A stretch of DNA of 64,000 nucleotides from Globicatella sulfidifaciens DSM 15739 (lineage in GTDB: Bacteria > Bacillota > Bacilli > Lactobacillales > Aerococcaceae): positions 62,001-126,000 of the forward strand of contig NZ_FUWO01000001.1 of the NCBI RefSeq assembly GCF_900167405.1. Reading direction: 5' to 3'. Made by a program: the position numbers and the translations under genes. Under the pieces are notes generated by a model, which was not told the DNA's origin, did not search any database, and saw only the letters and a list, made by a program, of their open reading frames with translations. This document shows positions 36,056-45,244 of this stretch, one piece after another. Numbering within the stretch: the stretch's first letter is position 1; each line of letters begins with the position of its first letter.

Positions 36056-36986
36056 CTTTTAGCCCTCTTTGGCTCTTTTTATTTTTAAACTCCATTTCAA
36101 AGCGTTGTTGGAAATGATAACATTGAACATCTAAAATAATCCCCGCTATAAAGACAATCATAGCAGCTAAGAAAAAAAATCCCGATACAAACAATGTTGG
36201 AAATCGTTCGACCGTCCCCGTTTGACGAAATTCAATCCAGACTGGCAAAAATAACAAAGCCGAAATTAAACTTAGCACAAACGCAATAGCAGTAAAATAG
36301 CGAAATGGACGATAATTCTTTATTAAGCGCCCAATCGTTTTAATCACTCTAAAACCATCTTTGTAGGTATTTAATTTTGAAACACTTCCTTCAGGACGAT
36401 CACGATAAGTCACAATCACATTTTTTATTGGTAAATGCTTATCTAAAGAATGAATCGTCATTTCTGTTTCAATTTCAAAACCAGTCGATTGAATCGAAAA
36501 AGTCTTAACAAAAGCATAACTAAAAGCACGGTACCCAGTCATAATATCACGAATATCACTATTAAACATTTGGTTAATGATTTGACGGACTAAGACATTG
36601 CCAAAATTATGGAAAGAACGTTTATTTTCTTCAAAATAAGTAGAACTTAGACGATCGCCAATCACCATTTCTGCTTCTCCACTTAAAATAGCCGCTACCA
36701 TCTCTGGTGCATACTCTGCAGGATAAGTATCATCGCCATCAATCATGACATAAGCCTCTGCTTCAATATCACGAAACATGGCACGAATCACATTACCTTT
36801 TCCTTGTTTCGTTACTCTACGAACAACTGCTCCAGCTTGACTGGCAATTTGGACGGTATCATCAGTTGAATTATTATCATAAACGTAAATGGTCGTTTCG
36901 GGTAAAACCGTTATAAAATCAGCCATGACCTTTCCAATTGTTACTGCTTCATTATAGCAAGGGATTAATACAGCTATTTTATCCAT
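36045..36986 (-). CDS. GT2 glycosyltransferase (GtrB/DPM1-like)
   Basis: 313 residues. GT-A domain with IPCYNEAVTIGKV at the N-terminus and the metal-binding MIDGDDTYP near residue 85, then two C-terminal hydrophobic helices (about 235-300). This is the form of polyprenyl-phosphate glycosyltransferases such as GtrB. ATG 36986 has AGAGG six bases ahead; the frame to 37022 has no better site. With the adjacent polytopic protein it would make a two-gene lipid-linked sugar transfer unit; this is inference. Confidence 0.82.
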   Translation of the reverse strand: MDKIAVLIPCYNEAVTIGKVMADFITVLPETTIYVYDNNSTDDTVQIASQAGAVVRRVTKQGKGNVIRAMFRDIEAEAYVMIDGDDTYPAEYAPEMVAAILSGEAEMVIGDRLSSTYFEENKRSFHNFGNVLVRQIINQMFNSDIRDIMTGYRAFSYAFVKTFSIQSTGFEIETEMTIHSLDKHLPIKNVIVTYRDRPEGSVSKLNTYKDGFRVIKTIGRLIKNYRPFRYFTAIAFVLSLISALLFLPVWIEFRQTGTVERFPTLFVSGFFFLAAMIVFIAGIILDVQCYHFQQRFEMEFKNKKSQRGLKDEA

Positions 36987-37046
36987 TATTTTCCTCTTTT
37001 CATTTTCAAGTAGCATTATCATACTACAAAAATTATTTCATTTCAC

Positions 37047-37099
37047 TAAAAAAAGAGAGATGAAAACATATTTTCTTGCGAAAATGTTTACTTCTCTCT
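37047..37099 (-). terminator. terminator downstream of the hslO-dusB unit
   Basis: Minus strand stem AGAGAGAAGTAAACAT/ATGTTTTCATCTCTCT followed by TTTTTTT. It lies about 205 bases after the dusB stop, so it protects the GT2 gene from read-through. The 200 bases in between (37100-37304) hold no feature I can name. Confidence 0.75.
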
Positions 37100-37304
37100 A
37101 ATATGATTGATTATGTTGTTCCTCAGGTCTTAATCCCAACAACTCATTAAGAATTATAGCCAAAGCCATTGCCTTTAAAGCCACTGTTTGAAACTATACC
37201 AAGCCATTTAATGGCGTATCACTACCAAACAGTTAGAAGCGCAACACTACCGAGCCACTTCGTTCCTCTTCTAAAACGCGCAGCTTCACTATCTCAATTC
37301 AACA

Positions 37305-38348
37305 CTACTCATTCGCTGCTTCTTCACGATTAGCTAAACGTTCTAAGCGACGTTCTGCTTGTTTTGCTTCATGCATCTCAGCTACTTCTACAAAATCTAA
37401 TAATAATTTTTTCACCGTATCCGATTCTTCGGTCTCATTAATCGCTACTTTAACTTTTGATGACCGAGGAATTCCTTTTAAATAATAATGTGCTTGTGAA
37501 CGGAATTCTTTAGTGGCGGTTCTATCCCCTTTTAATGCTACTAAACGATCTAAATGGTCAATCGCTGTATCGATTTTCTCACGAGCATTCATTGGCGGTA
37601 AAATTTCACCGGTTTCTAGATAGTGTACCATTTGTTTAATTACCCATGGATTTCCTAGGGCAGCTCGACCTACCATTATCCCATCAACACCCGTTGTTTC
37701 TAATAGATGTTTGGCTTGTTCAGGAGTTCTAACATCACCATTACCGATAAAAGGAATGGTTTTCAGCTCCTTTTTAACGGCTTTTAAAATATCCCAATTC
37801 GCTTTTCCTTCATACATTTGTACACGTGTACGGCCATGCATCGCGACCATTGAAGCACCCGCACGTTCAGCCGCTAAGGCATTTTCAATCGCATATAGAT
37901 GTTCATCATCCCAACCGGTACGCATTTTTACTGTGACAGGCTTATCGACTGCATCCACTACAGATGATACCATTTCATAAACTTTGTTAGGGTCTAATAA
38001 CCAACGAGCACCCGCTTCCGCTTTAATAACCTTATTAACCGGACAGCCCATATTAATATCAATAATGGCACATTCCGTATTTTCAGCCACATATTTTGCT
38101 GCTTCAACCAATGTTTCGCGATTACCACCCATAATTTGAATGCTTAAAGGATATTCATTTTCAGCGATATGCAACATACTTAAGGTCTTTTCATTACGGA
38201 ATTGAATCCCTTTGTCGCTAATCATTTCACAGACTACTAATCCAGCTCCGAATTGTTTGACAATCGTTCTAAATGCCGAATTTGATACTCCAGCCATCGG
38301 TGCCACCACAATTGGATTATCAATTTGTATATTACCTATTTTAAACAT
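37305..38348 (-). CDS. dusB: tRNA-dihydrouridine synthase (DusB-like)
   Basis: 347 residues, FMN-dependent TIM barrel that reduces uridine in the tRNA D-loop. APMAGVSNSAFR at the start, the catalytic-cysteine motif INMGCPVNKV (about 100-110), KMRTGWDDEH, MHGRTR and the FMN phosphate loop GNGDVRTPEQA. Follows hslO by two bases; the pair is widely conserved in Lactobacillales beside ftsH. Confidence 0.93.
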   Translation of the reverse strand: MFKIGNIQIDNPIVVAPMAGVSNSAFRTIVKQFGAGLVVCEMISDKGIQFRNEKTLSMLHIAENEYPLSIQIMGGNRETLVEAAKYVAENTECAIIDINMGCPVNKVIKAEAGARWLLDPNKVYEMVSSVVDAVDKPVTVKMRTGWDDEHLYAIENALAAERAGASMVAMHGRTRVQMYEGKANWDILKAVKKELKTIPFIGNGDVRTPEQAKHLLETTGVDGIMVGRAALGNPWVIKQMVHYLETGEILPPMNAREKIDTAIDHLDRLVALKGDRTATKEFRSQAHYYLKGIPRSSKVKVAINETEESDTVKKLLLDFVEVAEMHEAKQAERRLERLANREEAANE

Positions 38349-38350
38349 AA

Positions 38351-39229
38351 CTATCCCTCAACTACTAATGCCTTTAATTCATCTTCAGTAAATTGATAAT
38401 GTTCATTACAATAATGACACACTAGTTCTGCTCCATGATCTTCTTCGATCATTGCATTAATCTCATCATTACCAATCATTTTTAAACTTTTAGCAAAACG
38501 TTCTTTGCTACATGGACAGTAGAACGCAACTTCATGCTTGTCTAAAATTTTAGAATTATTTTCACCTACTAAGATATCTAATAATTCTTCTAATGGTTTC
38601 TTTTGATCTAACAAATCAGAGAAGCGACCAATTGAATTAATACGCGCCTCTAAATTATCGATTGTTTCTTCAGTCGCACCTGGCATCACTTGAATCATAA
38701 AACCACCCGCCGCTGCTACGGATTCATCAGGGTTCACTAACACACTTAGTCCAATCGAAGAAGGTGTTTGTTCTGATATCGCCATATAATAAGTGAAGTC
38801 TTCTGCTAATTCCCCGCTAATTAATGGTACTTGACCCGAGAATGGTTCATCTGCACCGGTAATATACTTTCTAACGGTTAAGGTTCCCGGTAATCCTACC
38901 GCACCCGCTACATCTAATTTTCCTTTGCCATTTAATTCTAAAGCCACATGGGGATTTTGGATATACCCGCGTACATTACCAACTGAATCACCATCCGTGA
39001 CAATTCGCCCAGCGGGACCTTCACCCAACACTTCCACACTGATACGGTCCTCTCCTTTTAAGTTGGATCCTAATAAACTTGTTGCTATTAAAGTTCGTCC
39101 TAAAGCCGCAGTGGATGTATGCCATGTATCATGACGACGATGTGCTTCATCAACCGTTTTAGTAAAGTCTAATACAAACACACGTACTTGCCCATCATAG
39201 GCAACAGCTTTTAAAATTTGATCTGTCAT
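38351..39229 (-). CDS. hslO: redox-regulated chaperone Hsp33
   Basis: 292 residues. Oxidation-activated holdase chaperone. The zinc-binding redox switch is at the C-terminus: CPCSKERF (about 238) and CHYCNEHY (about 270), the CXC...CXXC pattern. The N-terminal domain has HRRHDTWHTSTAALGR and GNVRGYIQNP. Between ftsH and dusB on the same strand; the ftsH stop and a terminator lie upstream. Confidence 0.95.
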   Translation of the reverse strand: MTDQILKAVAYDGQVRVFVLDFTKTVDEAHRRHDTWHTSTAALGRTLIATSLLGSNLKGEDRISVEVLGEGPAGRIVTDGDSVGNVRGYIQNPHVALELNGKGKLDVAGAVGLPGTLTVRKYITGADEPFSGQVPLISGELAEDFTYYMAISEQTPSSIGLSVLVNPDESVAAAGGFMIQVMPGATEETIDNLEARINSIGRFSDLLDQKKPLEELLDILVGENNSKILDKHEVAFYCPCSKERFAKSLKMIGNDEINAMIEEDHGAELVCHYCNEHYQFTEDELKALVVEG

Positions 39230-39424
39230 ATTCTTTTTCCTTTCATCGAATCATTTTATTTATAATGTTATTTTCTCTCTCAGTTGTTAATAACCTTTCA
39301 TAGTTTAACAAAAAGTTTTTTAAATTGAAAGTTCTTTGACTCAAATAGACAATTGAACGTTTAGCTTTTTAATAAAGTCAATCGCTCGTCATAATTCATT
39401 AAATTTTTTAAGCGCAATTTGAGT

Positions 39425-39468
39425 AAAAAAAATGGAGGCCGGGAAAATTTTAGCATTTACCCAGCCTC
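39425..39468 (-). terminator. terminator of ftsH
   Basis: Minus strand stem GAGGCTGGG(T)AAAT/ATTTTCCCGGCCTC followed by TTTTTTTT. The 5' arm resembles the head of the repeat family (GAGGCTGGGC). Confidence 0.75.
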
Positions 39469-39489
39469 TTTGATACTAATTAATGATGA

Positions 39490-41664
39490 TTATTCTTCGT
39501 CTAAATTAGTTTCGGTTGAATCTGATTCTGAAGATATTTCTTCAAATTCACCGTCGACTTCTGAATTCAGCTTGTTAGAATCCTTTGAACTATCAGTAGC
39601 ATGTGGATGATGTTTGGCTGCATCTTCAGCTAAATTAGTTTCTAAATCACGATCCGCTTTTTCTTTAGCTTCTTCAAAAGTTCTCACTTCTTCCTCTGGT
39701 TCTTCACCATTACTATAAGGTGTTGGCATTTCACCTGTTTCAAAAAGTGATTTAATTTGACGTTTATCTAAGGTTTCAACTTCTAATAATTTTTCAGCGA
39801 TGACATTTAATTGTTCACGATGTTCGTTAATAATACGATGCGCTTCTTCATGGGCTTCATTCATAATACGACGAATTTCTAAGTCGATTTCGTAAGAAAC
39901 CTGCTCTGAATAATGGGCACTTTGTCCGTATTGACGACCAACGAAAACAGATTCATTGCCTTCAAATTGAACCGTACCTAATTTATCTGACATTCCGTAT
40001 TGGGTTACCATGGCACGGACAATGTTAGTCGCTTGTTCAAAGTCATTACTTGCTCCAGTAGATTGTGAGTTAAAGACAATTTCTTCAGCCACACGTCCAC
40101 CTAATAAGCCAACAACTTGTTCATATAATTCTTTCTTGGTCACGATAAAGCGATCTTCTTTAGGTAACATAATGGCATATCCACCTGCTCGACCACGTGG
40201 TACAATGGTTACTTTATGAACCACTCGTGCATCACTTAAGACCATTCCGACAACCGTATGACCTGCTTCATGATAAGCAATGGTTCTTCTTTGTACAGCA
40301 GAAATGACACGGTCTTGTTTAGCCGGTCCAGCTACCACACGGTCTTGCGCTTCATCTAAGTCACCCATCGTAATTTCTTTACGATTGAAGCGGGCTGCTA
40401 TTAATGCGGCTTCGTTTAATAAGTTTTCTAACTCCGCCCCTGATGAACCTGGTGTTTGTTGGGCAATTACTTTTAAATCCACATCTGGTGCGAACTTCTT
40501 ATTGCGGGCATGAACTTTCAGAATCGCTTCACGACCTTTTACATCTGGATTACCAACTAAAATTTGGCGGTCAAAACGTCCTGGACGTAATAAAGCCGGG
40601 TCTAACACATCTGAACGGTTCGTTGCAGCAATCACAATTACGGCTTCATTTCCTTCAAAACCATCCATCTCAACTAATAATTGGTTAAGGGTTTGTTCAC
40701 GTTCATCGTGGCCACCACCCATACCAGCTCCACGTTGACGACCTACAGCATCAATCTCATCAATAAAGATAATTGCAGGTGCTGCTTTTTTTGCATTTTC
40801 AAATAAATCACGTACACGGCTCGCTCCGACCCCAACGAACATCTCAACGAATTCTGACGCTGAAATACTAAAGAATGGGACGCCAGCTTCACCCGCTACG
40901 GCTTTTGCTAATAAGGTTTTACCTGTCCCTGGAGGACCTTCTAATAACACCCCTGAAGGAATACGTGCCCCTAATTCAGCATATTTTTTAGGATTTTTTA
41001 AGAAATCCACAATCTCAACTAATTCTTGTTTTTCTTCCTCAGCACCGGCAACATCAGAGAAGCGTACTTTGACTTTCTCTTTATTGACTTCACGTGATTT
41101 GGTTTTACCAAAGTTCATCACATTACGGCCACCGCCACCGCCACTTTGTTGGAAAATCGAAAACATTAAGAAGAAAGCCGGAATCATTAAAATCACAAAT
41201 GGGATTATCGATATCCACATTTCTAAGTTCGATTCTGAAATCGTCTTAATTTCTGTTTCTGAGTTTTGTGCTAATTCGGTTATTTGTCTAATGGTTGAAT
41301 CGTTACCCAACACTTTGGTGGTAAAACGATTCGAGGTACTCGAATTTTGTAAAACTTCAATAAAAGTATCCCGGTCAGTGGTTTGAGCTTCAGTGGTCGA
41401 ATTAAATTGACCATTAATATTATAAACTCCAGCCCCTGCCTGGATTTCAAAGGACTTGATCTGTCCATCTTCTAATTTTTGTACAAATTCACTGGCACTT
41501 ATTTCATTTGATTTATTACCTGAAAATAAATCACCCGTAAATAATTGGAAAATCCCCATAAACGCTAAGAAAAGCAATAAATAAAAGAATGGGCCTTTCA
41601 TCATATTACGATTCGGTTTTTGATTATTGGGATTATTGGGATTATTACGTTTTGGATTTTTCAT
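39490..41664 (-). CDS. ftsH: ATP-dependent zinc metalloprotease FtsH
   Basis: 724 residues. Two N-terminal membrane helices (about 25-42 and 138-160) around an extracytoplasmic domain, AAA Walker [11 protein letters not shown], Walker B IIFIDEID, second region of homology with the arginine finger, and the HEAGH zinc site at about 470. The acidic serine-rich tail is long and variable. Membrane quality control protease. Downstream of hpt in the tilS-hpt-ftsH order of Firmicutes. Confidence 0.97.
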   Translation of the reverse strand: MKNPKRNNPNNPNNQKPNRNMMKGPFFYLLLFLAFMGIFQLFTGDLFSGNKSNEISASEFVQKLEDGQIKSFEIQAGAGVYNINGQFNSTTEAQTTDRDTFIEVLQNSSTSNRFTTKVLGNDSTIRQITELAQNSETEIKTISESNLEMWISIIPFVILMIPAFFLMFSIFQQSGGGGGRNVMNFGKTKSREVNKEKVKVRFSDVAGAEEEKQELVEIVDFLKNPKKYAELGARIPSGVLLEGPPGTGKTLLAKAVAGEAGVPFFSISASEFVEMFVGVGASRVRDLFENAKKAAPAIIFIDEIDAVGRQRGAGMGGGHDEREQTLNQLLVEMDGFEGNEAVIVIAATNRSDVLDPALLRPGRFDRQILVGNPDVKGREAILKVHARNKKFAPDVDLKVIAQQTPGSSGAELENLLNEAALIAARFNRKEITMGDLDEAQDRVVAGPAKQDRVISAVQRRTIAYHEAGHTVVGMVLSDARVVHKVTIVPRGRAGGYAIMLPKEDRFIVTKKELYEQVVGLLGGRVAEEIVFNSQSTGASNDFEQATNIVRAMVTQYGMSDKLGTVQFEGNESVFVGRQYGQSAHYSEQVSYEIDLEIRRIMNEAHEEAHRIINEHREQLNVIAEKLLEVETLDKRQIKSLFETGEMPTPYSNGEEPEEEVRTFEEAKEKADRDLETNLAEDAAKHHPHATDSSKDSNKLNSEVDGEFEEISSESDSTETNLDEE

Positions 41665-41730
41665 ATAATCTTTTATCCTCCGATCCGATTTAATATCTTG
41701 ACTATAATACCATATTAAATTCGAAAAGTC

Positions 41731-42285
41731 TTATTTTTTGCCTTTAGTATAGATTTCTGGTTTTAGGACTCCAATGTAAGGTAGGTTACGATATTTTTGT
41801 TCGTAATCCAAGCCATATCCTACTAAAAACTCATTAGGAACTTCAATCCCCACATAGTCCGCTTTGACATCTTTAACGACACGTCCTTCTGGTTTGTCAG
41901 TTAAAGCGCACACTTTGACTGAGGCTGCTTTACGATATTTTAATAAATCTATGATGTAACGTAGTGTACGACCTGTATCAATAATGTCTTCTACAATTAA
42001 AATATGACGCCCTTCAACGCGAGAGTCTAAGTCTTTAATAATCTTAACTTCACCTGATGAAGAAGTCCCACCATGATAACTTGAAACATCCATAAAATCC
42101 ATTTCAAGATGGCAATCCATTTCTCTAATAATATCCATCATGAATAAAGCAGCGCCTCGTAAGATTCCTACAACCAGCACATCTTTACCTTGATAATCTT
42201 CTGTTAATTGTTTTCCTAATTTTTCACATGCAGCTTTTATTTCTTCACGACTGACTACTACACGTTCAATATCTTGTTCTAACAT
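41731..42285 (-). CDS. hpt: hypoxanthine phosphoribosyltransferase
   Basis: 184 residues. Purine salvage: transfers ribose phosphate from PRPP to hypoxanthine or guanine. PRPP-binding motif [13 protein letters not shown] (about 103-115), [28 protein letters not shown] at the end. AAAGGAG precedes ATG 42285. The frame runs open to 42432 but there overlaps tilS, so the shorter start is preferred. Confidence 0.93.
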   Translation of the reverse strand: MLEQDIERVVVSREEIKAACEKLGKQLTEDYQGKDVLVVGILRGAALFMMDIIREMDCHLEMDFMDVSSYHGGTSSSGEVKIIKDLDSRVEGRHILIVEDIIDTGRTLRYIIDLLKYRKAASVKVCALTDKPEGRVVKDVKADYVGIEVPNEFLVGYGLDYEQKYRNLPYIGVLKPEIYTKGKK

Positions 42286-42337
42286 ATAAGTCTCCTTTAA
42301 CCATTCGATAACCTTCATTTTAACATAATCTTTTCTA

Positions 42338-43789
42338 TTAGTCTTGCATTTTTCGGTATAAAAATAAGTAACTTTCAGCCGCAGGATGACGATGACGATA
42401 ATTTCTTGATGATATATGACCGATAATCGCAATCACTTCTTCTTGTCGATCACACAGCAACCACATCTGATTACGATCATTCAAGGGAATTTTATTATCT
42501 ATCATATAACGACTTACTTTTTTATGAAAAATATCGCCATGCCCATCATTTAGGGCTAAGCGGTCACCATCTTTGCGATGACGCACATAAAAGCCCCGCA
42601 ACTGATCAGGCTTTAAATATAAGCGTAAAGAATAGTCCATCTCCAATACTTGAGAGGTTGAAAAATAACGTTCATCAAATAATCCAATTTGTTCGTTCTC
42701 ACTGATTATATGCCAGTGATTGAGGTGCTTTATTTGAACACTCAACTTTTGATCAATTTGATTTTCCTCTTCTTTCGGTTGGATATAGATAAAATCATAT
42801 TCTCGTCGCACCACCCAATTTTCATTTAATTGAAAACTACTATTCGGTAGCCGATCATTCATAATCACTTGTTCAACCCGATCAATCGCCTCTTTTGTAT
42901 AGGTAGGAATATCTTCCACTAAACGTTCTTCAAAAAAGAGCGCTAAAAATACTTTTCGTTGATTTTCTTCTAATTCGACAAATGCTGGCACATATAAAAC
43001 CCAACGCATTTTTTCTGAGTACATTAACAACATTGGCTCATGCTTTAAATAATTCGCGTAATGTACCGAATAACTTGCTTGTAGTTGCTCTTGAAGGGCT
43101 AACATATTTTCTAAAAAACTAGGGTTTTCTTGTTCGAACACTGGCAAAACTTGATGACGAATTCGATTTCGGAAATATTTAGTATCTTGATTAGAAACAT
43201 CTTCTACATACCCTAAGTCATTATCTGCTGCATAATCATATAGTTCTGTTTTGGGTATCGTTAATAACGGGCGCATCATTTGAACATAGACTGGTCTTTT
43301 GTCAACAGTCATTAACAAGCGACGATAATTTGCTTCGATACCTCGTAATCCTTTTAACGAAGTACCACGTGTTAAGCGCATCAGTACGGTCTCAGCTAAA
43401 TCATTTAAATGATGTCCGGTTAATAAGATATCTACTGCTTCATTTTCAATTACTTCTGCAAAAAATTGGTATCGCGCGTCTCTTGCTGCTGCTTCGACAT
43501 TTTTAGTTGCTGGATTATCCCAACTTTTTACATAATAAATAATTTGATGTTTTTCGGCTAATGTTTTAGCAAGATTCGCATCAATGTCACTTTCTGGTCG
43601 AAGGTGATGATTAAAATGAGCTAGGACGATTTTTTTAGGTTGCTCTAGTTTTTGGTTTAATTTATAAATGATATCAAATAACACGACTGAATCGACGCCA
43701 CCTGAAACGGCTAGTAAGACCACTTTCGCTTGTTGCCATTCTCTCCAAGCATCGAGTTGATTTTCCACTTTCATAATCGTTTTTTCCAT
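42338..43789 (-). CDS. tilS: tRNA(Ile)-lysidine synthase
   Basis: 483 residues. Converts C34 of tRNA-Ile(CAU) to lysidine with ATP, giving AUA decoding. The PP-loop SGGVDSVVL is near residue 30, the tRNA-binding [12 protein letters not shown] at about 127 and the C-terminal domain [12 protein letters not shown]...[13 protein letters not shown]. Upstream of hpt; a terminator (43807-43858) separates it from yabR. Confidence 0.94.
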   Translation of the reverse strand: MEKTIMKVENQLDAWREWQQAKVVLLAVSGGVDSVVLFDIIYKLNQKLEQPKKIVLAHFNHHLRPESDIDANLAKTLAEKHQIIYYVKSWDNPATKNVEAAARDARYQFFAEVIENEAVDILLTGHHLNDLAETVLMRLTRGTSLKGLRGIEANYRRLLMTVDKRPVYVQMMRPLLTIPKTELYDYAADNDLGYVEDVSNQDTKYFRNRIRHQVLPVFEQENPSFLENMLALQEQLQASYSVHYANYLKHEPMLLMYSEKMRWVLYVPAFVELEENQRKVFLALFFEERLVEDIPTYTKEAIDRVEQVIMNDRLPNSSFQLNENWVVRREYDFIYIQPKEEENQIDQKLSVQIKHLNHWHIISENEQIGLFDERYFSTSQVLEMDYSLRLYLKPDQLRGFYVRHRKDGDRLALNDGHGDIFHKKVSRYMIDNKIPLNDRNQMWLLCDRQEEVIAIIGHISSRNYRHRHPAAESYLFLYRKMQD

Positions 43790-43806
43790 CTATACACACC
43801 TATCTT

Positions 43807-43858
43807 TCACATAAAACAAGCACTTGCTTATAACCTGCGGTCAAAAACAAGTGCTTTG
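43807..43858 (-). terminator. terminator between yabR and tilS
   Basis: Minus strand stem AAGCACTTG/CAAGTGCTT, loop of about 28, followed by GTTTTATG. The T-run is short, so some read-through is expected. Confidence 0.55.
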
Positions 43859-43869
43859 TCTAAATGTTA

Positions 43870-44385
43870 TTAGCTACGACGTCCGCCGCGGCCACCACGT
43901 TTGCCTTCTGTATTACGTTTAATTGAAGTTAATCGTTCTTCACTATCTTTAAGGAAATTACTCATCAGTTGATCAAAATCACTTGTTTGACGATTGTTAT
44001 TGTGATTCGTATTTTGGTTTCCAAATTTATTGGGGAAATTACGATTCTCATTACTTACGCCATCAAAGTTCTTTTTAAATCTTGGTTCTGATGACTGATT
44101 ATCTGACCCTTTTCTAAAACCTTGACGTTGAGGTCTCTCCTCTGTTTTATTTTCATTAGCTTGACGGATTGATAAACTAATCTTTCCATCGTTGGCGATA
44201 GTCAATACCTTTACTTCCACTTCTTGTCCTACCGAAAGAACGGAATTGATATCTTTTACGAATCCATCGGATACCTCACTAATATGAACTAATCCAGATT
44301 GATTCTCTGGCAATTCGACGAAAGCACCAAAATGTGTAATTCCGGTTACTTTCCCTGTAACTTTCTGCCCCACTTCAACTGACAT
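43870..44385 (-). CDS. yabR: S1 RNA-binding domain protein YabR
   Basis: 171 residues. One S1 domain at the N-terminus (VGQKVTGKVTGITHFGAFVEL ... LVHISEVSDGFV, about residues 4-75) followed by a long low-complexity basic and Asn/Arg-rich tail (FGNQNTNHNNNRQTS, RGGRGGRRS). RNA-binding; associated with cell division or RNA turnover in other Firmicutes. Sits between divIC and tilS as in Bacillus. The disordered tail makes it longer than Bacillus YabR (about 130). Confidence 0.88.
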   Translation of the reverse strand: MSVEVGQKVTGKVTGITHFGAFVELPENQSGLVHISEVSDGFVKDINSVLSVGQEVEVKVLTIANDGKISLSIRQANENKTEERPQRQGFRKGSDNQSSEPRFKKNFDGVSNENRNFPNKFGNQNTNHNNNRQTSDFDQLMSNFLKDSEERLTSIKRNTEGKRGGRGGRRS

Positions 44386-44448
44386 AAAATGCTTTTTCCT
44401 CCTTAAAAATTGTCTTTAATAATAAGACATTGTAAAACATTAAATAAG

Positions 44449-44808
44449 TTATTCTGGAAGGATGGTTGTTTCCTCTGAAACAGTTTCCGTCTCTCCAAGG
44501 TCGAAAATAATTTCGCCTTCTTTTGAGTAATAGTAATCTCGGCGTGCGACTTGTTCTAAATATTCACTATCTTGTACTTGATTGTATTCTTGTTGCGCTT
44601 GTCGATTTTTTTCGACCGCTTGATTATGTTTTGCTTGGACTTGAGTCAATTGCTCAAGTGTCGCTTGCTTTTTTCCAATATTGTTCATTAAGGAAAAGCA
44701 AGCTACCCCTATCAAAAGTAAACAAACTACAGTAAAAAAGAAATTAAACTGCTTTTGGTATTTTCCTTTGATAGTTTTCTTAGATTTATTTCTATTATAT
44801 TGAGCCAT
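44449..44808 (-). CDS. divIC: septum formation protein DivIC
   Basis: 119 residues. A basic cytoplasmic N-terminus (RNKSKKTIKGKYQKQ), one membrane helix (about 25-43), an extracellular coiled coil (about 45-85) and the FtsB/DivIC end motif EYLEQVARRDYYYSKEGE. Works with FtsL and DivIB in the divisome. The ATG at 44808 follows GGAGGTGA. Located between rqcP and yabR. Confidence 0.88.
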   Translation of the reverse strand: MAQYNRNKSKKTIKGKYQKQFNFFFTVVCLLLIGVACFSLMNNIGKKQATLEQLTQVQAKHNQAVEKNRQAQQEYNQVQDSEYLEQVARRDYYYSKEGEIIFDLGETETVSEETTILPE

Positions 44809-44939
44809 TGTCTCACCTCCAATACTCATACATCATGAGTATATCATTGAAAGAACATAATTACCATAAAAGGCTAATTTTTTCTTTTAAAATTTTCTTA
44901 ATTATTCGTCTGAAACTTTGGTTGCATGATGATTTAAGT

Positions 44940-45230
44940 TTAACTTAAAAATTCATCAATAATTGGAATCTCTTTTTCAATTCTTTCTTCTGAGATAATC
45001 TTATATAACTCGACTGCTTCATTTTTCTTCGTGGTATCACGAATATCTAAAATCTCGACTGTCATAATACGATTACCAAAACGAATCTCTAAGGTATCAC
45101 CAATCTTAACGGTTGAACTCGATTTAGCAACAGTATCGTTAATCTTAATACGTCCTTGGTCAGCTACTTCTTTCGCAACAGTACGACGTTTAATCAATCG
45201 TGATACTTTTAAAAACTTATCTAATCTCAT
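44940..45230 (-). CDS. rqcP: S4-domain protein RqcP (YabO)
   Basis: 96 residues. S4 RNA-binding domain: [20 protein letters not shown] followed by [11 protein letters not shown]. RqcP stabilises tRNA on stalled 50S subunits together with RqcH in ribosome quality control. Adjacent to mfd, the conserved mfd-yabO-divIC-yabR order. Confidence 0.93.
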   Translation of the reverse strand: MRLDKFLKVSRLIKRRTVAKEVADQGRIKINDTVAKSSSTVKIGDTLEIRFGNRIMTVEILDIRDTTKKNEAVELYKIISEERIEKEIPIIDEFLS

Positions 45231-45244
45231 CTGCTATTGCTCCT

